Notes: a model not told the origin generated them from the letters alone. Shown: positions 27,403-36,484, numbered from the stretch's first letter. The stretch: 64,000 bases of DNA from Chloroflexota bacterium (GCA_016223085.1 JACRPS010000006.1:186001-250000); one strand, 5' to 3'. Numbers and translations are program-made.

Positions 27403-27864
27403 TTACTGTTCACTGTTTAACAATTCACGCCCGCTGGACTCCCAGGCGATCATACCGCCGGGAACATCCCAAAGCTGGGTATAACCGAGGTCAATCAGCG
27501 CCCGGCTGGCTTCCTCGCTCATCCGTCCGCTGCGACAGTACAAAATAATAGGCGCGTTTGGGTCAGGTAACGCGCGGGTCAGCGCTTCTATGTCATTGTA
27601 CGGAATACTCAGGTCGGTTTCGGCGACTTCCCCTTCGTAGGGAATGTGAACATTGACAATCGTATATTGATCGGACTCATTAGCGACAATACTGGCAAAT
27701 TCGTCGATGGTTAGAGTTTGATAACTGTTCGCCGAGAGATTGGAAGCGACCGTTGATTCGGATATTTCTGGAACAGGTGTGCCGGATGTACTGCAAGCTG
27801 TCACGGTAGTTGCCAACACCATCATGATGAAACCGACGAGAGTAGACTGAGGCAGTAGCTTCAT
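27403..27864 (-). CDS. Rhodanese-like lipoprotein
   Basis: The ATG at 27864 (MKLLPQ) follows AAGGAG; an ATG six codons earlier is less likely. The 153-residue product has a lipobox (TTVTACST) and a rhodanese domain (about 48-150) with the active-site loop YCRSGRMSEEASRAL carrying the catalytic Cys. Rhodaneses transfer sulfane sulfur or bind thiol-bound species; an extracytoplasmic form may handle polysulfide or detoxify metals. It is the middle gene of YceI-rhodanese-cytochrome. Confidence 0.85.
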   Translation of the reverse strand: MKLLPQSTLVGFIMMVLATTVTACSTSGTPVPEISESTVASNLSANSYQTLTIDEFASIVANESDQYTIVNVHIPYEGEVAETDLSIPYNDIEALTRALPDPNAPIILYCRSGRMSEEASRALIDLGYTQLWDVPGGMIAWESSGRELLNSEQ

Positions 27865-27895
27865 GAAAAACTCCTTGAACACAGGCTAAAGCGAC

Positions 27896-28792
27896 TTACT
27901 GCTGTACCGCTCGCGCTACGAACTCAAATTCCAGATTGACTGCTTCAGCGACCCCATGATAGTCAAACATATTCTCGGCATCGTTCAAGATGCCAAAGTC
28001 GCTCCGATTGACAACGGTATGGCCCATCCCCCGTAATTCGTTTGCACTCACGACGGTGAGCGATACATCGAACGTTACGGAGCGTGTGGTGCCGCGCAAT
28101 GTCAGATCGCCAGTGACCCGAAACACAATTGTCTGACCCATTTGGACTTGTCTAGGCAATCCACTGATTGAGGTCGGGACGAAATCGGTAAATTCATAAG
28201 CATCCTGGGCCGAAAGCAAGACACAGCAGCGGATAGAGCGATCCCGATCAGCATCATCCGTTTGCAGTGTTCGTAGATTGATGCGAATCACCCCAATCCG
28301 AGAATTTGAAGGTGTATTAAAATCTACAATGATGTCACCCGCGACTTGATTGGTTCTTCCAACGGCTGTCCCAAGAGGCACGGTTTCACTCACAGCAAAA
28401 CGCGCTTCGGACTCGTCAGAAACGATGCGGAATAACTGAGGGGCTAACACAGTAGATGTAGCTGCTATCGCCGCCTGTGGGGATACAACACTTGCAGCAG
28501 TGGGCGCAAACTGAGTTACCCCGTCGTTAACGAGCGTCGGCACCTCAGTAGACGAACCAGAGCCTAACGCTCCCGTCGGCGCTGTAGGTGTACCAAGCAT
28601 CTCGAGTGACAAAGTTGGAGCGCTGATGGGTGCGCTTGGAGCAGCAGTTCCTCCGGTAATGCGAATGAAGAGAAACACGCCGCCCACACCACCAACCACT
28701 GCCCCAATACCTAACATCACCAGACCAAACAAGACCATTTTCCAACCGTTGTTCCGCACTTGTACATTAGAGGCATATCGAGAATATCCCAC
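27896..28792 (-). CDS. YceI-family protein, membrane-anchored
   Basis: A 298-residue protein with an N-terminal membrane helix (about 20-43), an A/P/T-rich linker, and a C-terminal YceI lipocalin-like beta barrel (about 120-295: SDESEARFAVSETVPLGTAVGRTNQVAGDIIVD; GDLTLRGTTRSVTFDVSL). YceI proteins bind polyisoprenoids or related amphiphiles in the periplasm, and relatives occur in stress operons. A second anchored YceI lies at 58334-59146 with the same domain order. It starts the operon with rhodanese and cytochrome, with operator site 7 about 90 bp upstream. Confidence 0.85.
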   Translation of the reverse strand: MGYSRYASNVQVRNNGWKMVLFGLVMLGIGAVVGGVGGVFLFIRITGGTAAPSAPISAPTLSLEMLGTPTAPTGALGSGSSTEVPTLVNDGVTQFAPTAASVVSPQAAIAATSTVLAPQLFRIVSDESEARFAVSETVPLGTAVGRTNQVAGDIIVDFNTPSNSRIGVIRINLRTLQTDDADRDRSIRCCVLLSAQDAYEFTDFVPTSISGLPRQVQMGQTIVFRVTGDLTLRGTTRSVTFDVSLTVVSANELRGMGHTVVNRSDFGILNDAENMFDYHGVAEAVNLEFEFVARAVQQ

Positions 28793-28880
28793 GCTGATTG
28801 TCCTCAGGTTCGTTTGCTAATTGTTGAATACCGATTCCACGCTTATGAAGAATAGCAAGCACAGTGCGAGTCTGGTCATA

Positions 28881-28932
28881 CGCCAAATGGCGTATTTTGC
28901 AGCACAGAAAAACAGGCAATTTAGCGGGTTAA
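28881..28932. promoter_or_regulatory. Copper-island operator, site 7 (two half-sites 34 bp apart)
   Basis: CGCCAAATGGCG at 28881-28892 followed by TATTTTG, then GGCAATTTAGCGGGTT from 28915. The second element shares the 12-mer GGCAATTTAGCG with site 2. The GCG cores are 34 bp apart, 11 bp (one helical turn) more than in sites 1 and 2. It lies between the divergent YceI operon and the DUF2085 gene. Confidence 0.6.
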
Positions 28933-28985
28933 GTAAACCGATCAGAGTCTCTATACTCTCAACAGTGAGGAGAACGGAGAAACCA

Positions 28986-29720
28986 ATGGGTGAACAAGTT
29001 CAGCACCCAGCGAACCACGGAAAACGCTTGCGCTTGGTGCGCGCCACCTATTGGTTCACCAAACACTGGTTATCTCTGTTTGTTGTAATCTTCGGACTTT
29101 ACAACCTCCTGCCTTTTGCAGCACCCGTGATGATGCGCTTGGGATGGTCATCGCTTGGCAGCGTGATTTATGACCTCTATGGAACACAATGTCACCAAAT
29201 GGCGCAGCGTTCTTTTTTCTTGTTCGGTGAGCAGCCCATGTATAACCTGAATGAGCTGCCACTTATCCTCACGGGAAACTCTCTGAACGATACATTGGCA
29301 TTACGCAATTTCCGGGGCAACGAAACGCTGGGGTGGAAGGTTGCCTGGTCGGATCGCATGGTCTATATGTACGGTGGCCTATGGGTTGTCAGTGTCATTT
29401 ATGGTTTGGCATCACGCAAGTGCGCTACGAAACCTATCCGCATCTGGATTTTTATTGCACTTCTGCTGCCATTAGGAATCGATGGATTAACCCATCTGGT
29501 CAGCGATACCGGCGGATTGGCAGCAGGGTTCCGCTACGATAACCGTTGGCTGGCAGCGGCGACGAACAACAGCTTTCCGGCAAGCTTCTATCAAGGCGAT
29601 GATCTGGGTTCATTCAATTCGATCATGCGGTTTGTCACGGGTGTCCTGTTCGCTATCGGCATAGGTGGGCTGCTGCTGCCTTTGTTGGATCAGGAGATGC
29701 GCCGAATTGAAACCACCTGA
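28986..29720 (+). CDS. DUF2085 membrane protein
   Basis: The ATG at 28986 follows a GGAGAA site; the frame further upstream crosses the operator and is not used. The 244-residue protein has five or six membrane helices and the DUF2085 signature DLYGTQCHQMAQRSFFLFG. The family is uncharacterised. Cys/His in the signature suggest metal or haem handling. It is divergent from the YceI operon across operator site 7. Confidence 0.75.
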   Translation: MGEQVQHPANHGKRLRLVRATYWFTKHWLSLFVVIFGLYNLLPFAAPVMMRLGWSSLGSVIYDLYGTQCHQMAQRSFFLFGEQPMYNLNELPLILTGNSLNDTLALRNFRGNETLGWKVAWSDRMVYMYGGLWVVSVIYGLASRKCATKPIRIWIFIALLLPLGIDGLTHLVSDTGGLAAGFRYDNRWLAAATNNSFPASFYQGDDLGSFNSIMRFVTGVLFAIGIGGLLLPLLDQEMRRIETT

Positions 29721-29819
29721 TACGAAAACTGACGCGCTATGAAACGAGAATCGGGTCGGCGGTAGAGGCCGGTTTGTGAAGGGATGTTACGTAGGCTTAG
29801 CTGTTATGGGAGATAGATT

Positions 29820-30032
29820 GTGGAGCAACTGCCGCCCGGCCAATCAGGAGGTGGAAGAAATGTAAAAATGGGTTGGGTCATCGCAGTTGTGTTGATAGTA
29901 TTCATCATTTGGGCGATTTACTTGTCAACCCAAATGGCCGTCATCGAATCAGGTTCGCGCACAATGCCCGGTATGACCCACGAAGCATCGCCAACACAGA
30001 TGCCAGCAGACATGCCGGGCATGGATCATTGA
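29820..30032 (+). CDS. Small Met/His-rich single-helix membrane protein
   Basis: A 70-residue frame from GTG 29820, or a shorter 54-residue form from ATG 29868. One membrane helix (MGWVIAVVLIVFIIWAIYL) is followed by a short exposed tail, TMPGMTHEASP...QMPADMPGMDH. The Met-Pro-Gly-Met and His residues are typical of Cu(I)/Ag(I) binding peptides and match motifs in the DUF305 protein that follows 32 bp later. It is probably an extracytoplasmic copper-binding peptide cotranscribed with it. Confidence 0.65.
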   Translation: MEQLPPGQSGGGRNVKMGWVIAVVLIVFIIWAIYLSTQMAVIESGSRTMPGMTHEASPTQMPADMPGMDH

Positions 30033-30064
30033 TCGTTAATCAAATCGGAAACAAGGAGAATCGT

Positions 30065-30715
30065 ATGAAAAGGTTGTGGCTCATCTTCGGACTGATCATG
30101 TTGACCTTCTCCGCCTTCGCGGCTCCTGCTGTATGGGCTGACGGGCCGAGCGAAGCCCGCATTGGCCGGGCTGAAATGCGCTTCATGCAGGGCATGATTG
30201 ACCACCACCAGATGGCACTGGATATGGCAAATGATTGTCTTGCCAAAGCCGTCACCGAGAGTGTTCGCACGCTATGTCAGAACGTGGTTGATGCCCAGAG
30301 CGCAGAAATTGCACAGATGCAGTCCTGGCTGCAAACCTGGTACAGCATTGACTATGTGCCGATGTCGATGATGTCCATGATGGATATGATGGGCATGATG
30401 AGTGGCGACCGGATGCCCGGCGGCATGATGATGGGCAACATGCCCGGCATGGATCACAGTATGATGGTTGATCCTCCGATGATGATGGGCATGATGGCCG
30501 GGCTGTCACAGCTCGAAGGGGTTGAGTACGAGATTGCCTGGTTGGAGTCCATGATTGACCATCATGAGCACGCCACCAATATGTCGGAACGCCTGCTGCT
30601 GCGGCTGGGGGAAAGTGGACACACCGAACTGCGCGAACTGGCACAGAACATCATCGACGCACAGACTGCTGAAATCGAATCGATGGAGCAGTTGATCGCT
30701 GAGTTGGCGGCCTAA
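30065..30715 (+). CDS. Duplicated DUF305 copper-binding protein with Met-rich insert
   Basis: The ATG at 30065 follows AAGGAGAA. The 216-residue protein has a signal peptide ending AVWADG, then two DUF305 halves, each with the ferritin-like helix motif (MQGMIDHHQMALDMA near 42; LESMIDHHEHATNMS near 162) and a second helix (NVVDAQSAEIAQMQSWL; NIIDAQTAEIESMEQLI). Between them lies a Met-dense stretch (about 98-145: SMMSMMDMMGMMSG, MMMGNMPGMDHSMM). It is exported. DUF305 proteins occur with copper and silver resistance genes; Met clusters suggest Cu(I) sequestration. Confidence 0.85.
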   Translation: MKRLWLIFGLIMLTFSAFAAPAVWADGPSEARIGRAEMRFMQGMIDHHQMALDMANDCLAKAVTESVRTLCQNVVDAQSAEIAQMQSWLQTWYSIDYVPMSMMSMMDMMGMMSGDRMPGGMMMGNMPGMDHSMMVDPPMMMGMMAGLSQLEGVEYEIAWLESMIDHHEHATNMSERLLLRLGESGHTELRELAQNIIDAQTAEIESMEQLIAELAA

Positions 30716-30740
30716 TTTCCGGTGTAAAGTCTTAAAGCAG

Positions 30741-30771
30741 GGGATGGGGGATAAATTCTCCATCCCTTTTT
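30741..30771 (+). terminator. Terminator after the DUF305 gene
   Basis: GGGATGG pairs with CCATCCC across a 12-nt loop and is followed directly by TTTTT, a standard Rho-independent terminator 25 bp after the stop. Confidence 0.85.
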
Positions 30772-30899
30772 GTGTTCGATACACTTGCTCTCATATCTGT
30801 TTTGTCGCCATGCAAAAACAGTCCGAGAATATTTATACTGAATGCGAAACGATTTTATTTGAGAATCAATGCTCGCTTTATTGAGTAGGTTGAGTTTCT

Positions 30900-31559
30900 A
30901 TGTCATCCATTCGCGTTATTCTGGCTGATGACCATGCGGTTGTGCGTAAGGGAATTCGCGATTTTCTCGAAGAGGACGAGGAGATCGAGGTCATTGCCGA
31001 AGCTGGCGATGGCGAGAAGGCCAAAGAACTGATCCTGGCTTTGTCACCCGATGTGGCTGTCCTCGATGTGCGGATGCCCAACGCAACGGGCATTGATGTC
31101 ACTCGTTGGATCCATGAGCAGAATCTCGCTGTTCGTGTCCTGATTCTGACGGCATACGATGATGATCCGTTCATCATTGCGGCACTGCAAGCTGGCGCTA
31201 ATGGCTACATGTTGAAAACCGCCGAAGCCGATGAGATGACCGCCGCGATTCGCGCCGTGCATTCAGGACAGCCGGCGCTGGCACCGGACATCGCCCAAAA
31301 ACTGATGACCCATATGGCGGGTGGTGGACCGACGGAGCAAATTGCGGAACCCATCACGGAGCGCGAACGCGAGGTGCTGCAACTGGCCGCAGCAGGTCTG
31401 ACGAATCGCGGCATCGGCTTGAAGCTGTCGATCAGTGACCGCACCGTGCAGGGACACCTTGCCAGTATGTATGCCAAGCTCCAAGTCAACAGTCGAACCG
31501 AGGCTGTGACGAAGGCGTTGCAACTCGGTTTGATCCACCTGCCGGAGCAAAACCCATGA
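30900..31559 (+). CDS. NarL-family response regulator (second system)
   Basis: A 219-residue protein with receiver domain (acidic pair in ILADDH, phospho-acceptor Asp56 in VAVLDVRMPNATG) and a LuxR-type helix-turn-helix (TEREREVLQLAAAGLTNRGIG, then SISDRTVQGHLASMYAKLQ). The recognition-helix region DRTVQGHL is the same as in the regulator at 18107-18748 and the overall architecture is very similar, so the two may share DNA targets. It overlaps the kinase gene by 4 nt (ATGA). No copy of the island operator was seen directly upstream. Confidence 0.9.
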   Translation: MSSIRVILADDHAVVRKGIRDFLEEDEEIEVIAEAGDGEKAKELILALSPDVAVLDVRMPNATGIDVTRWIHEQNLAVRVLILTAYDDDPFIIAALQAGANGYMLKTAEADEMTAAIRAVHSGQPALAPDIAQKLMTHMAGGGPTEQIAEPITEREREVLQLAAAGLTNRGIGLKLSISDRTVQGHLASMYAKLQVNSRTEAVTKALQLGLIHLPEQNP

Positions 31560-32980
31560 GCCGGTTTTCACATACAATGGCTTTCAGTTTGCATGGTCTG
31601 CGCGCTCAGGTCATTCTGTGGACAGTGCTACCTTTAACGATTCTGCTGATCGTTTTTTCTATCAGTGGTGTCAACAGCCACCAACAATCCATGCAGGCGT
31701 TGGCGACAGAAGAGAATACCCGGTTGGTGCTTGCCCTCACTGAACTCATTTCCGTCCAGTTGGATAATTATGCCCTCCGTAATCAGGTATCCAGGGAGCA
31801 GGTGCCTTTGGAAGCGCTGGATCTGGAACGGATGTTAAACATCAATCATCCAAACGCTGTGAATACTATCGTGCTGTTTGACCAGGATGGCGAGATCTTG
31901 TTCGGAAGGGGCGACTTTCCAGATGCCGCTGCCCTGCATGATTGGCCGGGCATAGCAGAGGTTATGACGGGCAACAGCGGCGTGTTGTTCACCTCACACA
32001 CCATGCATGGCGATGTCGTTGCTTATGCTCCAGTACCAGATAGCGATTGGGGGTTGATTATCCGTGAACCCTGGCACTCGCTCACCGATCCCCTGATCCG
32101 CTTCGAGCAGGTCATGCCCTTTATCCTGTTTATTGCCACCGCCACATCTTTTTTGACGCTGTTTTTCGGGCTGCGTTATGTGGTGCAGCCGCTGCGTGAA
32201 CTGGGTCAACGTGCCAGTTTGATCGGACAAAACGAGTTCCAATCGATTGCGCGACCTATTGGCGGCGTGAAAGAGATTGAAGACCTGCGCGTCATGCTGC
32301 ATGCAATGGTGCAGCGTGTTAAAGGCTACCAGGCTGCGCTGGAAGATTATGCCCGCGCGCTGACGCAGGCACAGGAAGAAGAACGCGCACGCCTGGCGCG
32401 AGAACTGCACGACGAGACGGTGCAAACCCTGATCGCCCTGGGGCATAAAACACAAATGGTACAGCGTCATTTGTCCCGCGACCCCGACCAAGTTGAACAG
32501 CGAGTGAGTGAACTGCGAGAGATGATCGCGCACTCCATTGACGAAGTGCGCCGCTTTAGCCGAGCCTTACATCCCCACTACCTCGATGAACTGGGTTTGG
32601 TGCCAGCCCTGGAAACGCTCACACACGAAGCTGAGGCGGTGTTTAATGTCACCGGCACCCCTGGTCGTTTGGAAGCCGAAAAAGAACTGACGTTGTACCG
32701 TATCGCGCAGGAAGCCTTAAACAACGCCCGCCGTCATGCCCAAGCCCACAGTATTAAGGTCGAGCTTCAGTTTGAACCCGCAGCTGTTCAACTACGGGTG
32801 TGCGATGATGGTCAGGGATTTGAAGTGCCTTCATATCTCAATCTGAACGATCTGACACGCACCGGACATTTTGGTCTGATCGGGATGCGCGAACGCGCTC
32901 AACTGGTGAACGGACAGTTGAAGATTGTGTCGTCCAAAGGCAAAGGCACAACAGTGACCTTGTCTATTGCCAAAACATAG
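31556..32980 (+). CDS. NarL-system histidine kinase with extracytoplasmic sensor
   Basis: A 474-residue kinase. Membrane helices at about 19-37 and 187-205 frame an extracytoplasmic sensor (about 40-185) of the Cache/PAS kind (NTIVLFDQDGEILFGRGDFP; VVAYAPVPDSDWGLII). HAMP follows, then a coiled segment, HisKA_3 with phospho-acceptor His285 (ARLARELHDET), and HATPase (YRIAQEALNNARRHA; GLIGMRERA). Unlike the kinase at 17061 it has no YHS domain, so this pair probably senses an external signal while the other senses a cytoplasmic one. Confidence 0.9.
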   Translation: MSRFSHTMAFSLHGLRAQVILWTVLPLTILLIVFSISGVNSHQQSMQALATEENTRLVLALTELISVQLDNYALRNQVSREQVPLEALDLERMLNINHPNAVNTIVLFDQDGEILFGRGDFPDAAALHDWPGIAEVMTGNSGVLFTSHTMHGDVVAYAPVPDSDWGLIIREPWHSLTDPLIRFEQVMPFILFIATATSFLTLFFGLRYVVQPLRELGQRASLIGQNEFQSIARPIGGVKEIEDLRVMLHAMVQRVKGYQAALEDYARALTQAQEEERARLARELHDETVQTLIALGHKTQMVQRHLSRDPDQVEQRVSELREMIAHSIDEVRRFSRALHPHYLDELGLVPALETLTHEAEAVFNVTGTPGRLEAEKELTLYRIAQEALNNARRHAQAHSIKVELQFEPAAVQLRVCDDGQGFEVPSYLNLNDLTRTGHFGLIGMRERAQLVNGQLKIVSSKGKGTTVTLSIAKT

Positions 32981-33004
32981 CGTTTTGTCGTCGAACTGCT
33001 GCTG

Positions 33005-33211
33005 TCAGAGGTTTCGTTTGGCTTTCTCTTCGGCGAAGTCCAGGATTTCACTCTCGTCATCCAGTTCATAGGACTCATCCTGCGACAGTAAGTCTTCGTT
33101 CTTGCGCTTCGCTTGAAACTCAGACGCACGCTGGCTGCTGCTGCCCCAGCGTGCGAGAACAACGACCACTAACAGCCCCAACACCATGAACACACCCATT
33201 CCGCCCATCAT
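33005..33211 (-). CDS. Small single-helix membrane protein
   Basis: A 68-residue protein, MMGGMGVFMVLGLLVVVVLARWG at the N-terminus as a membrane helix and an acidic/charged tail (DESYELDDESEILDFAEEKAKRN). Similar short proteins with a Gly/Met-rich start occur in Gram-positive-like metal operons (SHOCT-like length), but no motif confirms a family. It follows the secreted protein at 33280 on the same strand. Confidence 0.5.
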   Translation of the reverse strand: MMGGMGVFMVLGLLVVVVLARWGSSSQRASEFQAKRKNEDLLSQDESYELDDESEILDFAEEKAKRNL

Positions 33212-33230
33212 CGCGCTATGCCTTTCTACA

Positions 33231-33262
33231 CGCAGAGGAAGAGGAATCCTCCTTCCCCTGCG
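33231..33262. terminator. Hairpin downstream of the secreted protein gene
   Basis: CGCAGAGGAAGAGGA pairs imperfectly with TCCTTCCCCTGCG. It lies between the genes at 33280 and 33211 and has no T tract, so it may be an attenuator or mRNA-protecting structure. Confidence 0.45.
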
Positions 33263-33279
33263 CTAACTTGTTGTAGGAA

Positions 33280-33843
33280 CTAGCGTTCGCCGTCCGGCCA
33301 GACCAGGATCGGCATGTTGACGATGACACCAGGCTGTTCGATAACCACTTGGCCCGCTTCTTCGGCGGCCAGGATTTCGTCCACGCTGGTCAGTTCACGC
33401 GCTTCAACGTTTTCCTGCCAGGTCACGAGACTGACGGCGCGCAGTGGCGTATAATTCTCGTCGCCTGGCACGCTGTCGAACACATCAGGCTGATAGCCGA
33501 GCGGCCCCATCGCCTCAATCCCGTTGGTGAACACATACACGTTGCTCAGCAGTTCTTCCGGGATTTCTGCCAGACTGGGGACAGTGATCACATCCGGCCC
33601 CATCATTTCTGTCAGGACAGCGGCAACCCCTTCGTCAGAGGCTTCCGGGTGGATGAAATACACTTCTCCACCCTCGTAGTAGGCTAAAGCCAGCGGAGCG
33701 AGATCGTCCACGGAATAGCCCGTATCCATCTCCATGTCCATCCCGCCCCCCGGTTCGGGTGTGGCCTCTTGCGCGCGGGAGACCAGCACGCCGACCAAGA
33801 TAAGGTTGAAAATAGCAATTAAAGTGAACAGCTTCTTGTACAT
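33280..33843 (-). CDS. Secreted protein of unknown function near the multicopper oxidase
   Basis: A 187-residue exported protein: signal peptide (1-24), a short GGGMDMEMD linker rich in Met and acidic residues, then a globular domain of about 145 residues (YYEGGEVYFIHPEASDEGVAAVLTEMMG; NVYVFTNGIEAMGPLGYQPDVFDSVPGD). It resembles an uncharacterised secreted family seen beside multicopper oxidases. No catalytic motif is visible. It lies 63 bp downstream of the propeller-oxidase fusion on the same strand, so it is likely a partner of that protein. Confidence 0.65.
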   Translation of the reverse strand: MYKKLFTLIAIFNLILVGVLVSRAQEATPEPGGGMDMEMDTGYSVDDLAPLALAYYEGGEVYFIHPEASDEGVAAVLTEMMGPDVITVPSLAEIPEELLSNVYVFTNGIEAMGPLGYQPDVFDSVPGDENYTPLRAVSLVTWQENVEARELTSVDEILAAEEAGQVVIEQPGVIVNMPILVWPDGER

Positions 33844-33906
33844 CGAGATTCTCCTATGTGGTGTAGCGGAGTACAGACACCCATCGGCCTGTACTCCGAA
33901 AATTCC

Positions 33907-36351
33907 CTATTCTACTACGTTGATGACCAGCGCCAAACCGCCAGGCTCGACACCATCATTGGTGACGTGATGCAAGATGTGGCAGTGGAACATCCAGGTG
34001 CCCAATTCCGTTGCGACAAATTCAATGTCGTAGCGCTCACCTGGCGCGACACTCAACGTATCGCGCATCTGCCGCGCGCTTTCCGGCACGGGATAACCGT
34101 CGATAGCCACGACCTCAAATGGCATTCCGTGTAAGTGCATGGGGTGAATGAACTGGCCGATGCCGATGAGACGTAAGCGGACTCGCTGTCCGCGCTGCAC
34201 GGTGATAGTCTCCGTTGCCGGGAAGGCATGGCCGTTGATCGTGAAATAATTCGGCTCAGCCTCCGCCATCGGCATAGCCGGGTAGGTTTGCCCGTTTATC
34301 ACCCGCCACTCCGAAAACATCAGGGTCACATCGACATCGGGTGTAGGCTCTTCCGGTTGGGCAGGGTCAATGATAAACGGTGCATACAGCCCGACGCTCA
34401 CCTGTACGTCACTGTCAAAATGCGAATGATACATGAACGTGCCGGCAGGCCGCGCCTCAAACTCATAGACAAATGTTTCGCCCGGCTGGACGGCTTCCTG
34501 GGTAACACCAGGAACACCATCCATGACATTAGGAACATTCAGCCCATGCCAGTGTATGGTGGTCGGTTCTGGCAGGTTGTTCGTGAAGTTGATGCGGACA
34601 CGATCTCCTTCGGTCACACGGATCATCGGCCCTGGTACTGTGCCATTATACGTCCAAGCGGTTACGGCCACATCGTCGAGAATATTCCACAGAACCGGCT
34701 CGGCGCGCAGATCAAAGACCTTAACACCGTCTTCTAGTCGATACTCAAGCGGTTGTCCACCCAGATTTTCCGTCGCCGCAGGCACGCCTACATTGCTAAT
34801 GGGTTCCATGCTATGGCCGCCACCCATGTCCATGCCCGCCATCGCCTCCGGGGTGGCAGTGGGACTCATCATGCCCATCTCCGGCATCATGTCGCCGGTC
34901 ATCATACCCATCATGCCCCGCATGGCTTCCATCTCGGCGCGCATGTCATCGGACATCTCCATACTCATCATGCTGTCCATCATGGCGTGCATATTTTGCA
35001 ACATCGTCATCATGTCCATGCCGGGCATCACTTCGCCGGACATCATCATGTTCATCATGCCTCGCATGACTTCCATCATGGCGCGCATGTTATCGGACAT
35101 CTCCATATTCATCATGCTGTCCATCATGGCGCGCATGTTCTGCATCATCGTCATCATGTCCATGCCGCCAGAACCCATCCCATCCATCGTCCCCGTGCCT
35201 GCTGAAACAGGGGTGGGGGTTGGTGTGACCTCTGCTGATGGATGATGGGCATTATGGTCATCACCTTCACCGGACGCTTGAGCAATCTCAAGTGCGATTT
35301 CCTGAGCGGAAGGCACAACCGCAGGTACTGAAGAGAAGCTAATGCCATTAGGACCGGAACCTACAGGGATGGAGGCAATGACTTCTTGGGTCGTGAGATC
35401 AAGGACAGCGACATTGTCCGCATAGATATTTGTAATGTAAGCGTAGTTTCCCGCTGGCTCAACAACAACACCGTGAGCGCCCTGGCCGGTTTCCAGTGTG
35501 TTCACGACCGTAAAGGTCTCTGTGTCCACAAGCGAAACTGTTGTACCTGGATCACTCTCTGTTCCTTGATTAGCCACAAGTACGTACCGGTTATCCGGTG
35601 TCACAAATACCTGGATAGGCCCAACTCCGACCTCAACCGTACCAACGAGTGTGCGGGTCGCCACATCCACTTTTCCAAGGGCATTGTCCCCATTCAATGA
35701 AACATAAACGAAAGCGCCATCCGGGGAAAATGCGACCTGGACAGGACGCTCGCCAACTTCGATATCGGCCGCTCGAGTGTTCGCTGCTGTTTCAATGACA
35801 CTTAACGTCGTGCCGTTCGCGTTGGCAACGTAGATCCATTGCCCGTCAGGGCTAGGACGTGCCCCGTGGGGAGATTCTCCAACGGGTACAGTTGCGACTA
35901 CAGCCATTGTCTCTGCGTCGATAGCGGTAACTGTGTTTTCACCCCCGTTAGTCACATAGACTGTACTTCCATCAGGAGTCAGGATGACATGTGCAGGATG
36001 CTCGCCGGTGGGAACGGTGCCCATCAGAGCATACGATGTGGCATCAATCTTGATCGCTATTGAGTCCGCCCCACTGACAGCCCAGACGGTTCTACCGTCC
36101 GGCGCAACTTGGAGATTGTGCGGGCCGGCAATTCCCGTAAGGGTCGTAATCACCTCGTTCGTCCTGGTATCAATTACGGAGATACTGTTGCCATATTCAT
36201 TGGCTACCCAAACTGTCCCCGAAATTTGGCTATCTTGGGCGAAAACGGAGGACAAATTTGGAACAAGTCCTACTCCTAAAGTCAGAAAAAGCGCAATGCC
36301 GAGCAGGATCATTGTTCGGCGGGCGCGTTGGTTGATTTTACCGTTTCTCAC
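33907..36351 (-). CDS. Fusion: YVTN beta-propeller, Met-rich repeats, multicopper oxidase
   Basis: An 814-residue exported protein. After a signal peptide (to about 39) comes a seven-bladed-type YVTN/NHL propeller (about 40-345: repeats such as VWVANEYGNSISVIDTRT, VYVTNGGENTVTAIDAET). Next is a T/P/His linker and a Met-dense region (about 385-500) built of two near-identical units of about 48 residues (GMDMMTMMQNMRAMMDSMM and GMDMMTMLQNMHAMMDSMM). Residues 540-814 are a two-domain multicopper oxidase with all four ligand motifs: HWHGLN, YHSHFD, HPMHLHGMPF and FHCHILHH. It would oxidise Cu(I) outside the cell membrane; the Met region can hold copper and the propeller may bind the surface. Inverted operator sites lie upstream. 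Confidence 0.93.
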   Translation of the reverse strand: MRNGKINQRARRTMILLGIALFLTLGVGLVPNLSSVFAQDSQISGTVWVANEYGNSISVIDTRTNEVITTLTGIAGPHNLQVAPDGRTVWAVSGADSIAIKIDATSYALMGTVPTGEHPAHVILTPDGSTVYVTNGGENTVTAIDAETMAVVATVPVGESPHGARPSPDGQWIYVANANGTTLSVIETAANTRAADIEVGERPVQVAFSPDGAFVYVSLNGDNALGKVDVATRTLVGTVEVGVGPIQVFVTPDNRYVLVANQGTESDPGTTVSLVDTETFTVVNTLETGQGAHGVVVEPAGNYAYITNIYADNVAVLDLTTQEVIASIPVGSGPNGISFSSVPAVVPSAQEIALEIAQASGEGDDHNAHHPSAEVTPTPTPVSAGTGTMDGMGSGGMDMMTMMQNMRAMMDSMMNMEMSDNMRAMMEVMRGMMNMMMSGEVMPGMDMMTMLQNMHAMMDSMMSMEMSDDMRAEMEAMRGMMGMMTGDMMPEMGMMSPTATPEAMAGMDMGGGHSMEPISNVGVPAATENLGGQPLEYRLEDGVKVFDLRAEPVLWNILDDVAVTAWTYNGTVPGPMIRVTEGDRVRINFTNNLPEPTTIHWHGLNVPNVMDGVPGVTQEAVQPGETFVYEFEARPAGTFMYHSHFDSDVQVSVGLYAPFIIDPAQPEEPTPDVDVTLMFSEWRVINGQTYPAMPMAEAEPNYFTINGHAFPATETITVQRGQRVRLRLIGIGQFIHPMHLHGMPFEVVAIDGYPVPESARQMRDTLSVAPGERYDIEFVATELGTWMFHCHILHHVTNDGVEPGGLALVINVVE

Positions 36352-36484
36352 GGTTCAGTCTCCTTTGAGAAATGAGTGTCCGACAGGAGTACAGCGTGTT
36401 TGTACTCAAAACTACGTTTACCCTCTTAAAGGATATGCCCGAGCCGGGGATTGGACACGCGCTCTTTGACGCACTGCGGAGTAG

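Noticed and set aside
34523-35245. Plus-strand frames rich in Ile/Met/Ser or His opposite the oxidase fusion
   Set aside because: They mirror the ATG-rich Met repeats of the real gene and have no start signals or family match.
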